Below are positions 54,173 through 62,648 of a DNA stretch of 64,000 bases, one piece after another; positions within the stretch are counted from its first letter, which is position 1, and each line of letters opens with the position of its first letter. A program made the position numbers and the translations under genes. The DNA is from Clostridium felsineum DSM 794 (GTDB lineage: Bacteria; Bacillota; Clostridia; Clostridiales; Clostridiaceae), in NCBI RefSeq assembly GCF_002006355.2, contig NZ_CP096980.1, positions 3,782,001-3,846,000 on the forward strand. The letters run 5' to 3'. A model generated the notes under the pieces. That model was not told the DNA's origin. It saw only the letters and a list, made by a program, of their open reading frames with translations, and made no database searches.

Positions 54173-55534
54173 ATGAATAAAAAAGAGATATTAGAATTAA
54201 AAAGACGTTTTAAAAAGGATGAGTGTACCTTTACCAGAATGTGCGGTTGTTACGTAGACGCTCAAAAAAATATTGTATTAAAACTTAAAGAAACTTTTCT
54301 AAATCTACAGGATGAAGAATTTTTCAAATACTTAGAAATAGCAAAAAAAACCTTATCAGGTACAGTAGGAAATAACCTTTTGGAGCTTGAATTTCCTCTT
54401 ACAGAAGAAGCTGATAATAATAGACAGCTTTCTCTTTTAGGTCTTAAAAAAAGTGCATTAAAAGATGATGGACTACTTGATAGCTTTTATAACTTAATTA
54501 TAGATAGCTATGATTATGCTGGTAATTTTTTAATACTTATTTTTCATGATGCTTATAATGTTATGACAAAAACTACAGATAATGCAAAATTAGATGAGTC
54601 TGAAGAAATATACGAATATATATTATGTGCAGTATGTCCAGTATCTCTTTCAAAAGCAGCACTTGGATATCTTGAGGATGAAAATAGAATTGGAGCGCGA
54701 AATCGTGACTGGATTGTTGGACCTCCTGATGTTGGATTTGTATTTCCAGCCTTTACAGACAGAAGTAGTGATATACACTCTATTATGTACTACACTAAAA
54801 ATGCCAAAGATACTCACCCTGAATTAATGGAGGGAGCTTTAGGCTGCTCTTCTAAACAAAGTGCTACTCAAGAGAAGGAAAAATTCAATACTATTATTCG
54901 TAAGGCTATTGGCAGCGATGATAAGAAATCAGAGCTTTTATTTATGGATATTCAAGAAACTCTCAGTAACGTCATAGATGATAATTCTACTATTAACGGT
55001 GATGATGCTGAACCTGTAATTTTAACTAAAGACAATATTCAAGATATTTTAGTTGAAAGCGGACTCTCTGAAGAGATTACTGAAAAAATACAGAAATCTT
55101 ATGAAGAAGAATTTTCTGATACACCACCTGTAGTAGAAAATTTAATAGATAAAAAAGCACTAAAAGTAAACGAACAACGAAAAAAAGAAAGAAGACTTGA
55201 AGAAAAGGTTCAAATGTTAGAGGAAAGACTTGACCAAACAAATAAAGAGACAATAAAGGATTCAGAAGAGGCAGCTTTAGAAACTGATACTACTGCATCT
55301 TTAGGACAAGAAAATAATATTGAACTAGAAATTGAAACGCCTTCTGAAACTGATATTGATACTAACACTGATATCGATACTAAAGCTTCTTCAAATTATG
55401 ATATAGTACTTCAAGTAAAACCTGAAAAAGTACCGGAAATAAAATCGCAAATCATTGACGGTAAAAAATGCATTGTTATACCAATAGAAGATAATGAACA
55501 AGCTAATGTTAATGGTGTAGATACTTCACTTTAA
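54173..55534 (+). CDS. DUF4317 domain protein
   Basis: About 453 residues and cytosolic. The first 385 residues form the DUF4317 domain (MNKKEILELKRRFKKDECTF; MCGCYVDAQKNI; 'GPPDVGFVFPAFTDRSSDIHS'). A Glu/Lys coiled-coil segment (about 330-370) and an acidic, repetitive Asp/Thr tail (TDIDTNTDIDTK) follow. A final conserved 'KIIDGKKCIVIPI'-like strand ends it. The function of the family is unknown. It is common in clostridia. I choose the ATG at 54173, 7 bases after GGGG. An in-frame ATG 5 codons earlier precedes that site. Confidence 0.85.
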   Translation: MNKKEILELKRRFKKDECTFTRMCGCYVDAQKNIVLKLKETFLNLQDEEFFKYLEIAKKTLSGTVGNNLLELEFPLTEEADNNRQLSLLGLKKSALKDDGLLDSFYNLIIDSYDYAGNFLILIFHDAYNVMTKTTDNAKLDESEEIYEYILCAVCPVSLSKAALGYLEDENRIGARNRDWIVGPPDVGFVFPAFTDRSSDIHSIMYYTKNAKDTHPELMEGALGCSSKQSATQEKEKFNTIIRKAIGSDDKKSELLFMDIQETLSNVIDDNSTINGDDAEPVILTKDNIQDILVESGLSEEITEKIQKSYEEEFSDTPPVVENLIDKKALKVNEQRKKERRLEEKVQMLEERLDQTNKETIKDSEEAALETDTTASLGQENNIELEIETPSETDIDTNTDIDTKASSNYDIVLQVKPEKVPEIKSQIIDGKKCIVIPIEDNEQANVNGVDTSL

Positions 55535-55540
55535 TGATAA

Positions 55541-55572
55541 GAGCTCGTTTTTGTGGACGAGCTCTAGTTTTA
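55541..55572. terminator. Bidirectional terminator between DUF4317 and methyltransferase genes
   Basis: GAGCTCGT pairs with ACGAGCTC, followed by TAGTTTT on the plus strand. The two genes converge here. Confidence 0.8.
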
Positions 55573-55573
55573 A

Positions 55574-56350
55574 TTACTCTTTTCTAAGAATGTCTACTGT
55601 ATGCGCACTTGCTCCAAGTAGCTCCTGTCTTTCACAAGTTGATAAATGATACTTGATAAAAATCTTAAAGGTCTCTTCGTCCATGGCATTTAGAACAGGT
55701 CTCATATAGTCTGCTGGTCCATCTGCAGCGATTATTTTTATTCTTTTTAATTTCACTTCATCTTTTAGACTATTAATATCTTCAAGCCTTACATAATCAT
55801 ACAAATCCTTTGGTTCAGCTACAACATGAAAATCCTCATTAAGCTTTCCATCCTGTATACACTGACGAATATTGTTTTCTTTAAATCCATAAGTTATTAT
55901 GCTATATTCATTCATACAATAAGCTACTAATATAACTCCATTTACTTTTGTTACTCTTTTCGCCTCTTCTAATGCCTTAACTTTATCCTCAAAAGTATAT
56001 AAATGATACATTGGTCCAAACACTAAAGTCATATCGAAAGTATTATCTGAAAATCTTGATAAATCTAATGCTGTTCCTTGATAGGCTTTTACAGCACTCT
56101 TCTTAGATTTTAAAACTCCTAAATTATGCTTCACAAGTTCAACTGCTGTAACATCATAACCTTCGTTTGAAAGCTCTACAGAATATCTACCTGTCCCCGC
56201 ACCTACATCTAAAATTTTTGCATCATTCTTATCCTTTAAATATTTATGTATATATTTCATTGAGGTAATGTATTCAACTTGTCCATGCCTTCTTGTTAAT
56301 CTTTTATCTTCACAAAACTTATTGTAGTATTTTTCTAATTCCATTGACAT
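55574..56350 (-). CDS. Class I SAM-dependent methyltransferase
   Basis: A 258-residue cytosolic enzyme. SAM-binding motif I is ILDVGAGTGRYSVEL, followed by VTAVELV (motif II acidic residue) and 'FDMTLVFGPMYHLY' (motif IV). A C-terminal helical part ends in 'TCERQELLGASAHTVDILRK'. The substrate cannot be told; small molecules are as likely as RNA. It stands alone, convergent with the DUF4317 gene. Confidence 0.85.
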   Translation of the reverse strand: MSMELEKYYNKFCEDKRLTRRHGQVEYITSMKYIHKYLKDKNDAKILDVGAGTGRYSVELSNEGYDVTAVELVKHNLGVLKSKKSAVKAYQGTALDLSRFSDNTFDMTLVFGPMYHLYTFEDKVKALEEAKRVTKVNGVILVAYCMNEYSIITYGFKENNIRQCIQDGKLNEDFHVVAEPKDLYDYVRLEDINSLKDEVKLKRIKIIAADGPADYMRPVLNAMDEETFKIFIKYHLSTCERQELLGASAHTVDILRKE

Positions 56351-56510
56351 ACTTTTATCTTCTCCATCTATTAAAAAATTAGTTCAAATTTATAGTTTAA
56401 TAATGTATATAAATAAAATTTGATTTCTGTTTTCATTTACTTATTAATTTTAATATTATTCAATTCATAAATCAATGAGAAAGACATAAACTATCTAAAT
56501 ACCAAACTTA

Positions 56511-56539
56511 TTTACAATAAATATCATATATGATATACT
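56511..56539 (+). promoter_or_regulatory. Promoter of the metG T-box transcript
   Basis: -35 TTTACA (56511-56516) and -10 TATACT (56534-56539) are 17 bases apart. A perfect 16-bp palindrome, ATATCATATATGATAT (56521-56536), overlaps the spacer and -10. Confidence 0.6.
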
Positions 56540-56553
56540 GCATTTATATAAAA

Positions 56554-56824
56554 GCTGTGAAGAGAAGAGTAATTTTATCGATAGTTTTCAGAGAGTCTGC
56601 GTTGGTGTAAGCAGATAACTTCTTTAAAATGAAGCAAGTCTTGGAGCTACATATTGGATTGCTTTGCTTTTTAAGTATGATACTATGTCGTTTGTCTGCG
56701 TTATTAGACTTTTTAGAGTATTTAATGTACTTACTGAGGCTTTTATGGTGACGTAAAAGTGAATTAGGGTGGTACCGCGATTTTAATCGCCCCTTGGAAT
56801 ATTATTATTTCAAGGGGTGTTTTT
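56554..56824 (+). ncRNA. T-box leader (methionine specific)
   Basis: This is a complete T-box riboswitch. Stem I begins with GAAGAGAAGAGTAA, followed by the AGAGAG and GGTGTAA elements. An ATG (56629-56631) sits in the specifier position ahead of GGAGC, which gives methionine. The T-box sequence AGGGTGGTACCGCG lies at 56766-56779. The terminator CCCCTTGGAA/TTTCAAGGGG with a T-run follows (56790-56824). Uncharged tRNA-Met should pair with both the specifier and the T-box and allow read-through. The gene's own AAGGGG ribosome binding site is the 3' arm of the terminator, so the stem can also hide it. Confidence 0.93.
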
Positions 56825-58798
56825 ATGATTTCGAAAAGATTAATGCCAGGAGAACGTCCTACCTTTCCAAAAAAAGCAGTAGTTACTGCTGGTATGCCTT
56901 ATGGTAATAAAAATCTTCACTTTGGGCATGTTGGAGGTATGTTTGTTCACGCTGACGTTTATGCAAGATTTTTAAGAGATAGAATTGGAAAAGAAAACGT
57001 AATCTTCGTTTCTGGAACAGATTGTTACGGTTCGCCAATTTTAGAAAGCTACAAAAAACTTAAAGAAGAAGGTTTTCAAGGAACTATTGAAGATTATGTA
57101 ACAAAAAATCACAATAGTCAGAAGGAAACTTTAGATAAATATGATATTAGTCCAAATCTTTTTGGAACTTCTGCTCTAGGAAGATGTGGAGAAATTCATC
57201 AAGAAGTCTCTACTGAAATTTTTGAAGAACTTTATAAAATGGGCTACATAAAAAAGATTTCTACTCCCCAATTTTATGACGAAGAATTTGGCGTTTTCTT
57301 AAACGGACGTCAGGTACTTGGAAAATGTCCAATTGCAGGTTGTACTTCAGAACATGCCTATGCAGATGAATGTTCACTAGGACACCAATATATGCCAAGC
57401 GACTTATTACATCCTGTCTCCGCATTATCAGGAAAAACTCCAGCCTTTAGAGATGTTACAAACTGGTATTTTGTTCTTGATGATTGCATAGATGAACTCG
57501 CCGAAAGAGTTAGTTATCTAAGAAAAAACAGTAATACTCGTAAATATCAACTGAATATAATTGATGAGTTCTTGAAAAAACCAATGCTTCATGTACCAAG
57601 AAAGTATTTTTCAGATTTAGCAGATTTAGAATCAAAATTGCCAAAGCACACAACAATAGATGATGAAAAGAAAAAATCTGTAACTTTTGAATTCGAATCA
57701 CTTGAAGTAAGAGATGAAGCAAGAAAAGCCTTAGAAGGTTTAGGTATTTTTTATACTGCAGGTAAAACTTTAGTTCCATTTAGATTATCAGGTAATGTTG
57801 AATGGGGAGTAAAAGTTCCTGAAAAAGAAGATTTAAAGAATTTAACTTTTTGGGTATGGCCAGAATCCTTATGGGCTCCTATTTCATTTACTAAAGCATA
57901 CTTAGAATCAATAGGTAAAGATAAAGATGCTTGGACTAAATGGTGGTGTGATGATGAAGCATTAGTTTATCAATTTATTGGAGAAGATAATATATATTTC
58001 TACTCAATTGCTGAAATGGGAATGTTTCAGGCTCTAGCCAAAGGTGATACAAAAATCAATTTACCTCATATAATACCAAATCGCCATATTTTATTTATGG
58101 ATACAAAAGCTAGTAGCAGTTCTGCAATTAAGCCACCTATGGCAGATGAACTTCTTAACTACTATACTGCCGAACAACTAAGAATGCACTTTCTTGGTCT
58201 TGGTCTTTCTAACAAAAGTACAGGATTTAAACCACAAGTATTCATGAAAGAAGAAGATAGAGTTGGAGTTGACATGGTTCTTAAGGATGGTAATTTATTA
58301 ACTAATGTATACAATAGATTAATACGTTCTTGTTTCTATTCTGCTCAAAGTTATTTTGATGGAAAACTTTTAGTAGGAACTGTAAGTGACCATATTAAGG
58401 ATTTAATAGAGAAAAAAGTTCTTGAATACGAAAAGCATATGTATAATCATGACTTCCATAGAATTGCATATGTGATGGATGAATTAATAAGAGAAGTAAA
58501 TAAATACTGGTCTAGCAAAAGCCGCAGCGCAAATGATAATGATGATGAAGCTTTGAAAAAACAAACTTTAGTAGATTGTTTTTATGCTTGTAAGGTAATA
58601 GCCATATTGCTTCATCCGATAGCTCCAAAAGGCTGTGAAATGTTCGCTGATTATTTAAATATTGGTGAAGAGCTTTGGAACTGGGATACTATATTTGATC
58701 CAATAGAAAACTACAATAATTTCAACTCCGATCATAAATTAAAGTTCTTAGAACCAAGAGTAGATTTTTTTGCAAAACATGAAAATCAATTTAATTAG
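56825..58798 (+). CDS. metG: Methionyl-tRNA synthetase, divergent form
   Basis: A 657-residue class I synthetase. The HIGH motif is HFGH (32-35) in NLHFGHVGG. A zinc-type insert has Cys168, Cys173, Cys183 and His187. The KMSKS loop position reads KASSS (428-432), so the catalytically important second Lys is missing. An anticodon-binding helical domain follows (about 470-600). The Met-specific T-box upstream supports methionine as the substrate. Either the loop chemistry differs in this clade, or the protein is a secondary or specialised MetRS. The ATG at 56825 lies 7 bases after GGGG of the T-box terminator. Single-gene unit. Confidence 0.85.
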   Translation: MISKRLMPGERPTFPKKAVVTAGMPYGNKNLHFGHVGGMFVHADVYARFLRDRIGKENVIFVSGTDCYGSPILESYKKLKEEGFQGTIEDYVTKNHNSQKETLDKYDISPNLFGTSALGRCGEIHQEVSTEIFEELYKMGYIKKISTPQFYDEEFGVFLNGRQVLGKCPIAGCTSEHAYADECSLGHQYMPSDLLHPVSALSGKTPAFRDVTNWYFVLDDCIDELAERVSYLRKNSNTRKYQLNIIDEFLKKPMLHVPRKYFSDLADLESKLPKHTTIDDEKKKSVTFEFESLEVRDEARKALEGLGIFYTAGKTLVPFRLSGNVEWGVKVPEKEDLKNLTFWVWPESLWAPISFTKAYLESIGKDKDAWTKWWCDDEALVYQFIGEDNIYFYSIAEMGMFQALAKGDTKINLPHIIPNRHILFMDTKASSSSAIKPPMADELLNYYTAEQLRMHFLGLGLSNKSTGFKPQVFMKEEDRVGVDMVLKDGNLLTNVYNRLIRSCFYSAQSYFDGKLLVGTVSDHIKDLIEKKVLEYEKHMYNHDFHRIAYVMDELIREVNKYWSSKSRSANDNDDEALKKQTLVDCFYACKVIAILLHPIAPKGCEMFADYLNIGEELWNWDTIFDPIENYNNFNSDHKLKFLEPRVDFFAKHENQFN

Positions 58799-58815
58799 TC
58801 TTTAATGATTTAATA

Positions 58816-58855
58816 AAATGTCAAGCTAAGTGTATTTTAGCTTGACATTTCTTTA
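58816..58855 (+). terminator. Terminator after metG
   Basis: AAATGTCAAGCTAA pairs with TTAGCTTGACATTT across a 7-base loop, followed by CTTTAT. Confidence 0.8.
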
Positions 58856-58933
58856 TGACAACTAAACTATTGTAAGTTTATTACCACGATATGCTATAAT
58901 ATTCTTATTAATGTATATAAGGAGGCTTTAAAC

Positions 58934-59242
58934 ATGAAAGTTAATGCAGCATTTATTTTTGTAGCACCAGAGGTTGATTATAAAAAACATAGAACCGCTA
59001 TTGATACTCCTGTTGTTCATTTAAATGTAGTAGGAGTAAAGAATTATAGTGAAGCAGTTGAAGTAGCTAAAGAATTAGTAGCTGACGGCGTTAAGGCTAT
59101 TGAACTTTGTGCAGGTTTTGGAAATGAAGGAATAGCACTTGTTTCTAAAGCAGTAAAGGGACAAGCTTCTGTTGGTGCAGTTAAATTTGATCATCATCCT
59201 GGGTTTGATTTTAAAAGTGGTGATGAATTATTTAATAACTAG
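58934..59242 (+). CDS. DUF6506 family protein
   Basis: A 102-residue cytosolic protein matching the DUF6506 pattern: 'NAAFIFVAPEVDYKKHR', 'VKAIELCAGFGNEG' and VGAVKFDHHPGFD. There is one conserved Cys. It is short, compact and widespread in clostridia. Function unknown. AAGGAGG precedes the ATG. Single-gene unit closed by a strong terminator. Confidence 0.85.
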   Translation: MKVNAAFIFVAPEVDYKKHRTAIDTPVVHLNVVGVKNYSEAVEVAKELVADGVKAIELCAGFGNEGIALVSKAVKGQASVGAVKFDHHPGFDFKSGDELFNN

Positions 59243-59250
59243 AATTTTCT

Positions 59251-59292
59251 TTCTGCACATAATAGCGAATTTTTATTATGTGCAGAAAATTT
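59251..59292. terminator. Bidirectional terminator between DUF6506 and cho-like genes
   Basis: TTCTGCACATAATA pairs with TATTATGTGCAGAA, with A/T runs on both sides. Confidence 0.9.
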
Positions 59293-60365
59293 TATTCTTT
59301 TATTTTTATAAATTCTTTAATAGCTTTATCAAAACTCAAATCTTCTAGGTTGTCTAACCAATCATTTAAAATAACCATATACTTTCCTACACTATCTTTA
59401 CTTTTTAAATAATTATATATTATATGAATCTCATCTATGTCATTCTTATCAATATTGATAATTTGTTTTAAAGAATTATTAAAATACTTTTTAATCTTTA
59501 ATTTTACTTCATAAACATTCAGCTTACTAATTTCATATTTCTCTGTAAATATAACTTTATTATATCTTATCAAAAATAATTTAATTTCTTTATCATTTAA
59601 AATTTCTATAAAAGCAATATTTATATTATTTTTTATAAAATTAATAATCTTTGTACCATCAATTAAATACTTTATTGCCTTTATATCATCTCTACACTTA
59701 ACCGCTGCTTCAAAATCAAGATTTTCAGATGCCTTCTCCATTCTCTCTTCAATTTCTTTAAGTATAGTTAAATCTGTTCCATTAAGCATTTTTATAACTT
59801 TACTAATCACACCATCATAATATTCTTTAAAAGCCTCATTCTCACACATACCTATACACAAATTCATAGAATATTTAAGGCAACCAGAAATCTTTCTAGC
59901 AGCATTTGTACATAAAATTTTATTATGCTCTTTTATCCCTAAGATTGCTTTTTCTACAGTATTTTTGCTTGTATATGGTCCAAAATAAAGATTATTATCA
60001 TCATTATTAGTTTCAATACACATATCAATACTTGGATATTTTTCATTCATTTTTATTCTTATATAGCAATAACCTTTTGGAGTTTTCATTTGCCTATTAT
60101 ATCTCGGTTTAATTTCTTTAATTAATCTGCATTCAAGAAGTAATGCTTCAAATTCTGTATCTGTTAGTATATACTCAAAATCCTTAAGATTTTTCAATAA
60201 TTTTATAACCTTTGGAGAACGTGTCTTGGAATTCATAAAATATGATCCAACTCTACTTTTTAAATTCTTAGATTTTCCTACATAAATAGTTGTACCTAAT
60301 GAATCTTTCATTATATACACTCCTGATGATAAAGGTAACTTTTTCACTTTTTCTCTTATATCCAA
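59292..60365 (-). CDS. Short UvrC-like (Cho-type) GIY-YIG nuclease
   Basis: A 357-residue protein. The GIY-YIG nuclease domain (about 10-95) shows 'GVYIMKDSLGTTIYVGKSKNLKSRV' and 'EFEALLLECRLIKEIKP'. A middle region with four Cys (residues about 150-175) follows. A UVR motif at about 210-240 (EASENLDFEAAVKCRDDIKA character) is the UvrB-contact segment. The C-terminal RNase H-like nuclease and helix-hairpin-helix domains of full UvrC are absent, so it resembles Cho, which makes the 3' incision in nucleotide excision repair. The start is TTG at 60365 with AGGAGG 7 bases upstream. Confidence 0.85.
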   Translation of the reverse strand: MDIREKVKKLPLSSGVYIMKDSLGTTIYVGKSKNLKSRVGSYFMNSKTRSPKVIKLLKNLKDFEYILTDTEFEALLLECRLIKEIKPRYNRQMKTPKGYCYIRIKMNEKYPSIDMCIETNNDDNNLYFGPYTSKNTVEKAILGIKEHNKILCTNAARKISGCLKYSMNLCIGMCENEAFKEYYDGVISKVIKMLNGTDLTILKEIEERMEKASENLDFEAAVKCRDDIKAIKYLIDGTKIINFIKNNINIAFIEILNDKEIKLFLIRYNKVIFTEKYEISKLNVYEVKLKIKKYFNNSLKQIINIDKNDIDEIHIIYNYLKSKDSVGKYMVILNDWLDNLEDLSFDKAIKEFIKIKE

Positions 60366-60396
60366 AGCTTTCCCTCCTAAGGACTATTAATTCTAT

Positions 60397-60436
60397 AAAA
60401 GCACCATCATAAGCTAATACTCATGATGGTGCTTTT
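60397..60436 (-). terminator. Terminator after the amino-acid permease gene
   Basis: AAAAGCACCATCAT pairs with ATGATGGTGCTTTT, followed by a short T-run on the minus strand. Confidence 0.85.
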
Positions 60437-60443
60437 GAAATTT

Positions 60444-61826
60444 TTAATCTTCAAGTTCTCTTTCTTTCGGAATCTTTCCCTTATTTATACCAAAAGCAAA
60501 ATAAGCTATGATAACTATAATGCAGAACACAGCACCGATAAGAAGTGGCATCTGTGTTGAAGAATTAAAGCACATACCCCCTAAAACTAAGCAAAGATAT
60601 GCTACTACAATATAATTTGCATATGGAAAAAGCTTTGATTTAAATGGATGTGTTTTCATTTGCTCTGCATGTTCTTTTCTGAATTTTATTTGACTAATAC
60701 ATAATACAAACCATGGAGCCATTCCTGGAAGTACACTTGCACTATAAATATAAACAAACAGCTTTGAATTTGGGTATATATAATTTAAGACTACACCTAT
60801 TAGTAAACAAACTAAAGTTGTCCTTATACCATTAGCTGGAACCCCTTCTTTATTTAATTTACCTAAGAATTTAGGTGCTTGACCATTTCTAGCCAATGTA
60901 TACAGCATACGTCCACAGCTATAAATTCCACTATTACAACCAGACATAGCTGCTGTAAGAACTACAAAATTTATTATTCCTGCTGCTGCCGTAATTCCAA
61001 TCTTGGCAAAAGTCAAAACAAAAGGACTGCCAAGTGAACTGATCTTATCCCATGGATAAATAGTCACAATTACGAATATAGCACCAACATAGAAAATGAG
61101 TATACGCCAAATTATATTTTTAGTTGCTTTTCTTAATGTATTTTTAGGATCCTCAGCTTCTCCTGCTGTGATTCCAATAAGCTCTACGCCTTGATATGAT
61201 GCTGTTACCATACATAAAGCAAATAACCAGCCTTTTAAGCCACCAGCAAAAAATCCGCCATGGGCTGTAAGATTTTTAAGCCCTATAGGCACACCATGAT
61301 TACCAACACCAAAGAAAATCAAAGAAACTCCAACTATAAGCATAACTACAATAGTAACTACCTTAATTAGTGAAAACCAAAATTCAAATTCACCATAAAA
61401 CTTAACTGAAGCCATATTGGCTGCTGCTAAAATAGCTACACCAATTAGTGCTGGAATCCAAGCCGGCACAGACGGAAACCAAAACTTTACGTAGATTCCA
61501 ATGGCTGTAATCTCAGACATACCAACTGCTATCCACATAAACCAATAGCACCATGCTGTAATATATCCTGCTAAGGGAGATATATACTTATTTGCATAAT
61601 TTGCAAAGGAACCAGCTAAAGGTTCTACATAAAGCATTTCTCCCATAATTCTCATAATAATATACATAGCAATACCGGCTACGCCATAAGCTAGAAGTAC
61701 TGATGGTCCTGCCCATTTAATAGTACTTGCTGATCCCATGAACAAGCCTACCCCAATTGTACCACCTAAAGCTATTAACTCAATATGACGAGCTTTTAGC
61801 CCTCGTGATAACTCTTTTTTTTCCAC
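60444..61826 (-). CDS. APC-family amino-acid permease
   Basis: A 460-residue membrane protein with 12 helices. APC signatures are clear: 'RHIELIALGGTIGVGLFMGSA' in helix 1, 'GEMLYVEPLAGSFANYANKYI' after helix 2, and 'EAEDPKNTLRKA'. It belongs to the GabP/AnsP/ProY/LysP-like amino-acid transporter group. The exact amino acid is unknown. The start is a GTG at 61826 with GGGGG 9 bases upstream. Single-gene unit. Confidence 0.9.
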   Translation of the reverse strand: MEKKELSRGLKARHIELIALGGTIGVGLFMGSASTIKWAGPSVLLAYGVAGIAMYIIMRIMGEMLYVEPLAGSFANYANKYISPLAGYITAWCYWFMWIAVGMSEITAIGIYVKFWFPSVPAWIPALIGVAILAAANMASVKFYGEFEFWFSLIKVVTIVVMLIVGVSLIFFGVGNHGVPIGLKNLTAHGGFFAGGLKGWLFALCMVTASYQGVELIGITAGEAEDPKNTLRKATKNIIWRILIFYVGAIFVIVTIYPWDKISSLGSPFVLTFAKIGITAAAGIINFVVLTAAMSGCNSGIYSCGRMLYTLARNGQAPKFLGKLNKEGVPANGIRTTLVCLLIGVVLNYIYPNSKLFVYIYSASVLPGMAPWFVLCISQIKFRKEHAEQMKTHPFKSKLFPYANYIVVAYLCLVLGGMCFNSSTQMPLLIGAVFCIIVIIAYFAFGINKGKIPKERELED

Positions 61827-62131
61827 CTGAAATGTCCCCCTTCAGAAATGTCCATCTAAAAATGTTTTTTTTATGCAGACACTTGTTTGTTATTCTAATA
61901 TTATATTATCACAATTTTTTGTTTTTTTCATTTTTTTCTACAAACTTTTCTGCATTTTTTTATATACACTTGAGTTAAATTTTATATTTTATATCAGCAC
62001 AAATACACTTAAAATCTATACTTTATCCATTTTGTAGTGTTAATTATAAAACATTTTAATTTTATAATTAACTAATAAATTTAATTCAATTTTCTTATAC
62101 TATATTTAAAAAATAAAGGGGGAAATACTAA
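61827..62131. other. Divergent intergenic region (permease / RpiB-like)
   Basis: About 305 AT-rich bases with promoters for both divergent genes. I see a plausible TATACT -10 near 62097 for the plus-strand gene, and no RNA structure or small gene. Confidence 0.45.
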
Positions 62132-62602
62132 ATGAAAATTGTTATTGCTAGCGATCATGCTGGTTTTTCTTTAAAGGAAGAAGTAAAACAATTTCTCCAA
62201 AGTAAAAATCATGAAATTTTAGACCTTGGAACACACAATAGTGATGCCTGTGATTTATCTGATTATATTTATCCTGCGGCATTAGCTGTAGCTGAAGGAA
62301 AAGCAGAACGTGGAATTTTTATAGATGGTGTCGGTTATGGTAGTGCTTTAATTGCAAATAAAATATATGGAGTGTATGCAGCTGTTTGTCAAGATCCTTT
62401 TTGTGCTAAACTAGCTCGTTCACATTCTAACACCAACGTTCTTTGCATTGGTGCAAAAATAATAGGTTCTGCAATAGCACTTGAAACTATAGATAGCTGG
62501 ATGAATACCGACTTTTTAAGTAATACACCAAAATACAAATTGCGTGTGGATAAGGTAACTAATATATCTGAAAAACATTTAAAAAAATTATCTGAAATTT
62601 AA
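62132..62602 (+). CDS. RpiB/LacA/LacB-family sugar-phosphate isomerase
   Basis: A 156-residue cytosolic isomerase with 'MKIVIASDHAGFSLKEEVK' (substrate-binding Asp-His), the ANKIYGVYAAVCQD core and SHSNTNVLCIGAKIIG. At the position of the catalytic Cys of RpiB (CGTGIG) it has Asp (IDGVGYG), as in LacA and some other family members. Ribose-5-P isomerisation is therefore uncertain; galactose-6-P or another sugar phosphate is possible. GGGGG precedes the ATG. Single-gene unit. Confidence 0.8.
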   Translation: MKIVIASDHAGFSLKEEVKQFLQSKNHEILDLGTHNSDACDLSDYIYPAALAVAEGKAERGIFIDGVGYGSALIANKIYGVYAAVCQDPFCAKLARSHSNTNVLCIGAKIIGSAIALETIDSWMNTDFLSNTPKYKLRVDKVTNISEKHLKKLSEI

Positions 62603-62608
62603 ATGTAC

Positions 62609-62646
62609 AAAAGGCTGTAAATTAATTTAAAAATTTACAGCCTTTT
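62609..62646. terminator. Bidirectional terminator after the RpiB-like gene
   Basis: AAGGCTGTAAATT pairs with AATTTACAGCCTT, with A and T tracts on the two sides. The flanking genes converge. Confidence 0.88.
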
Positions 62647-62648
62647 AA

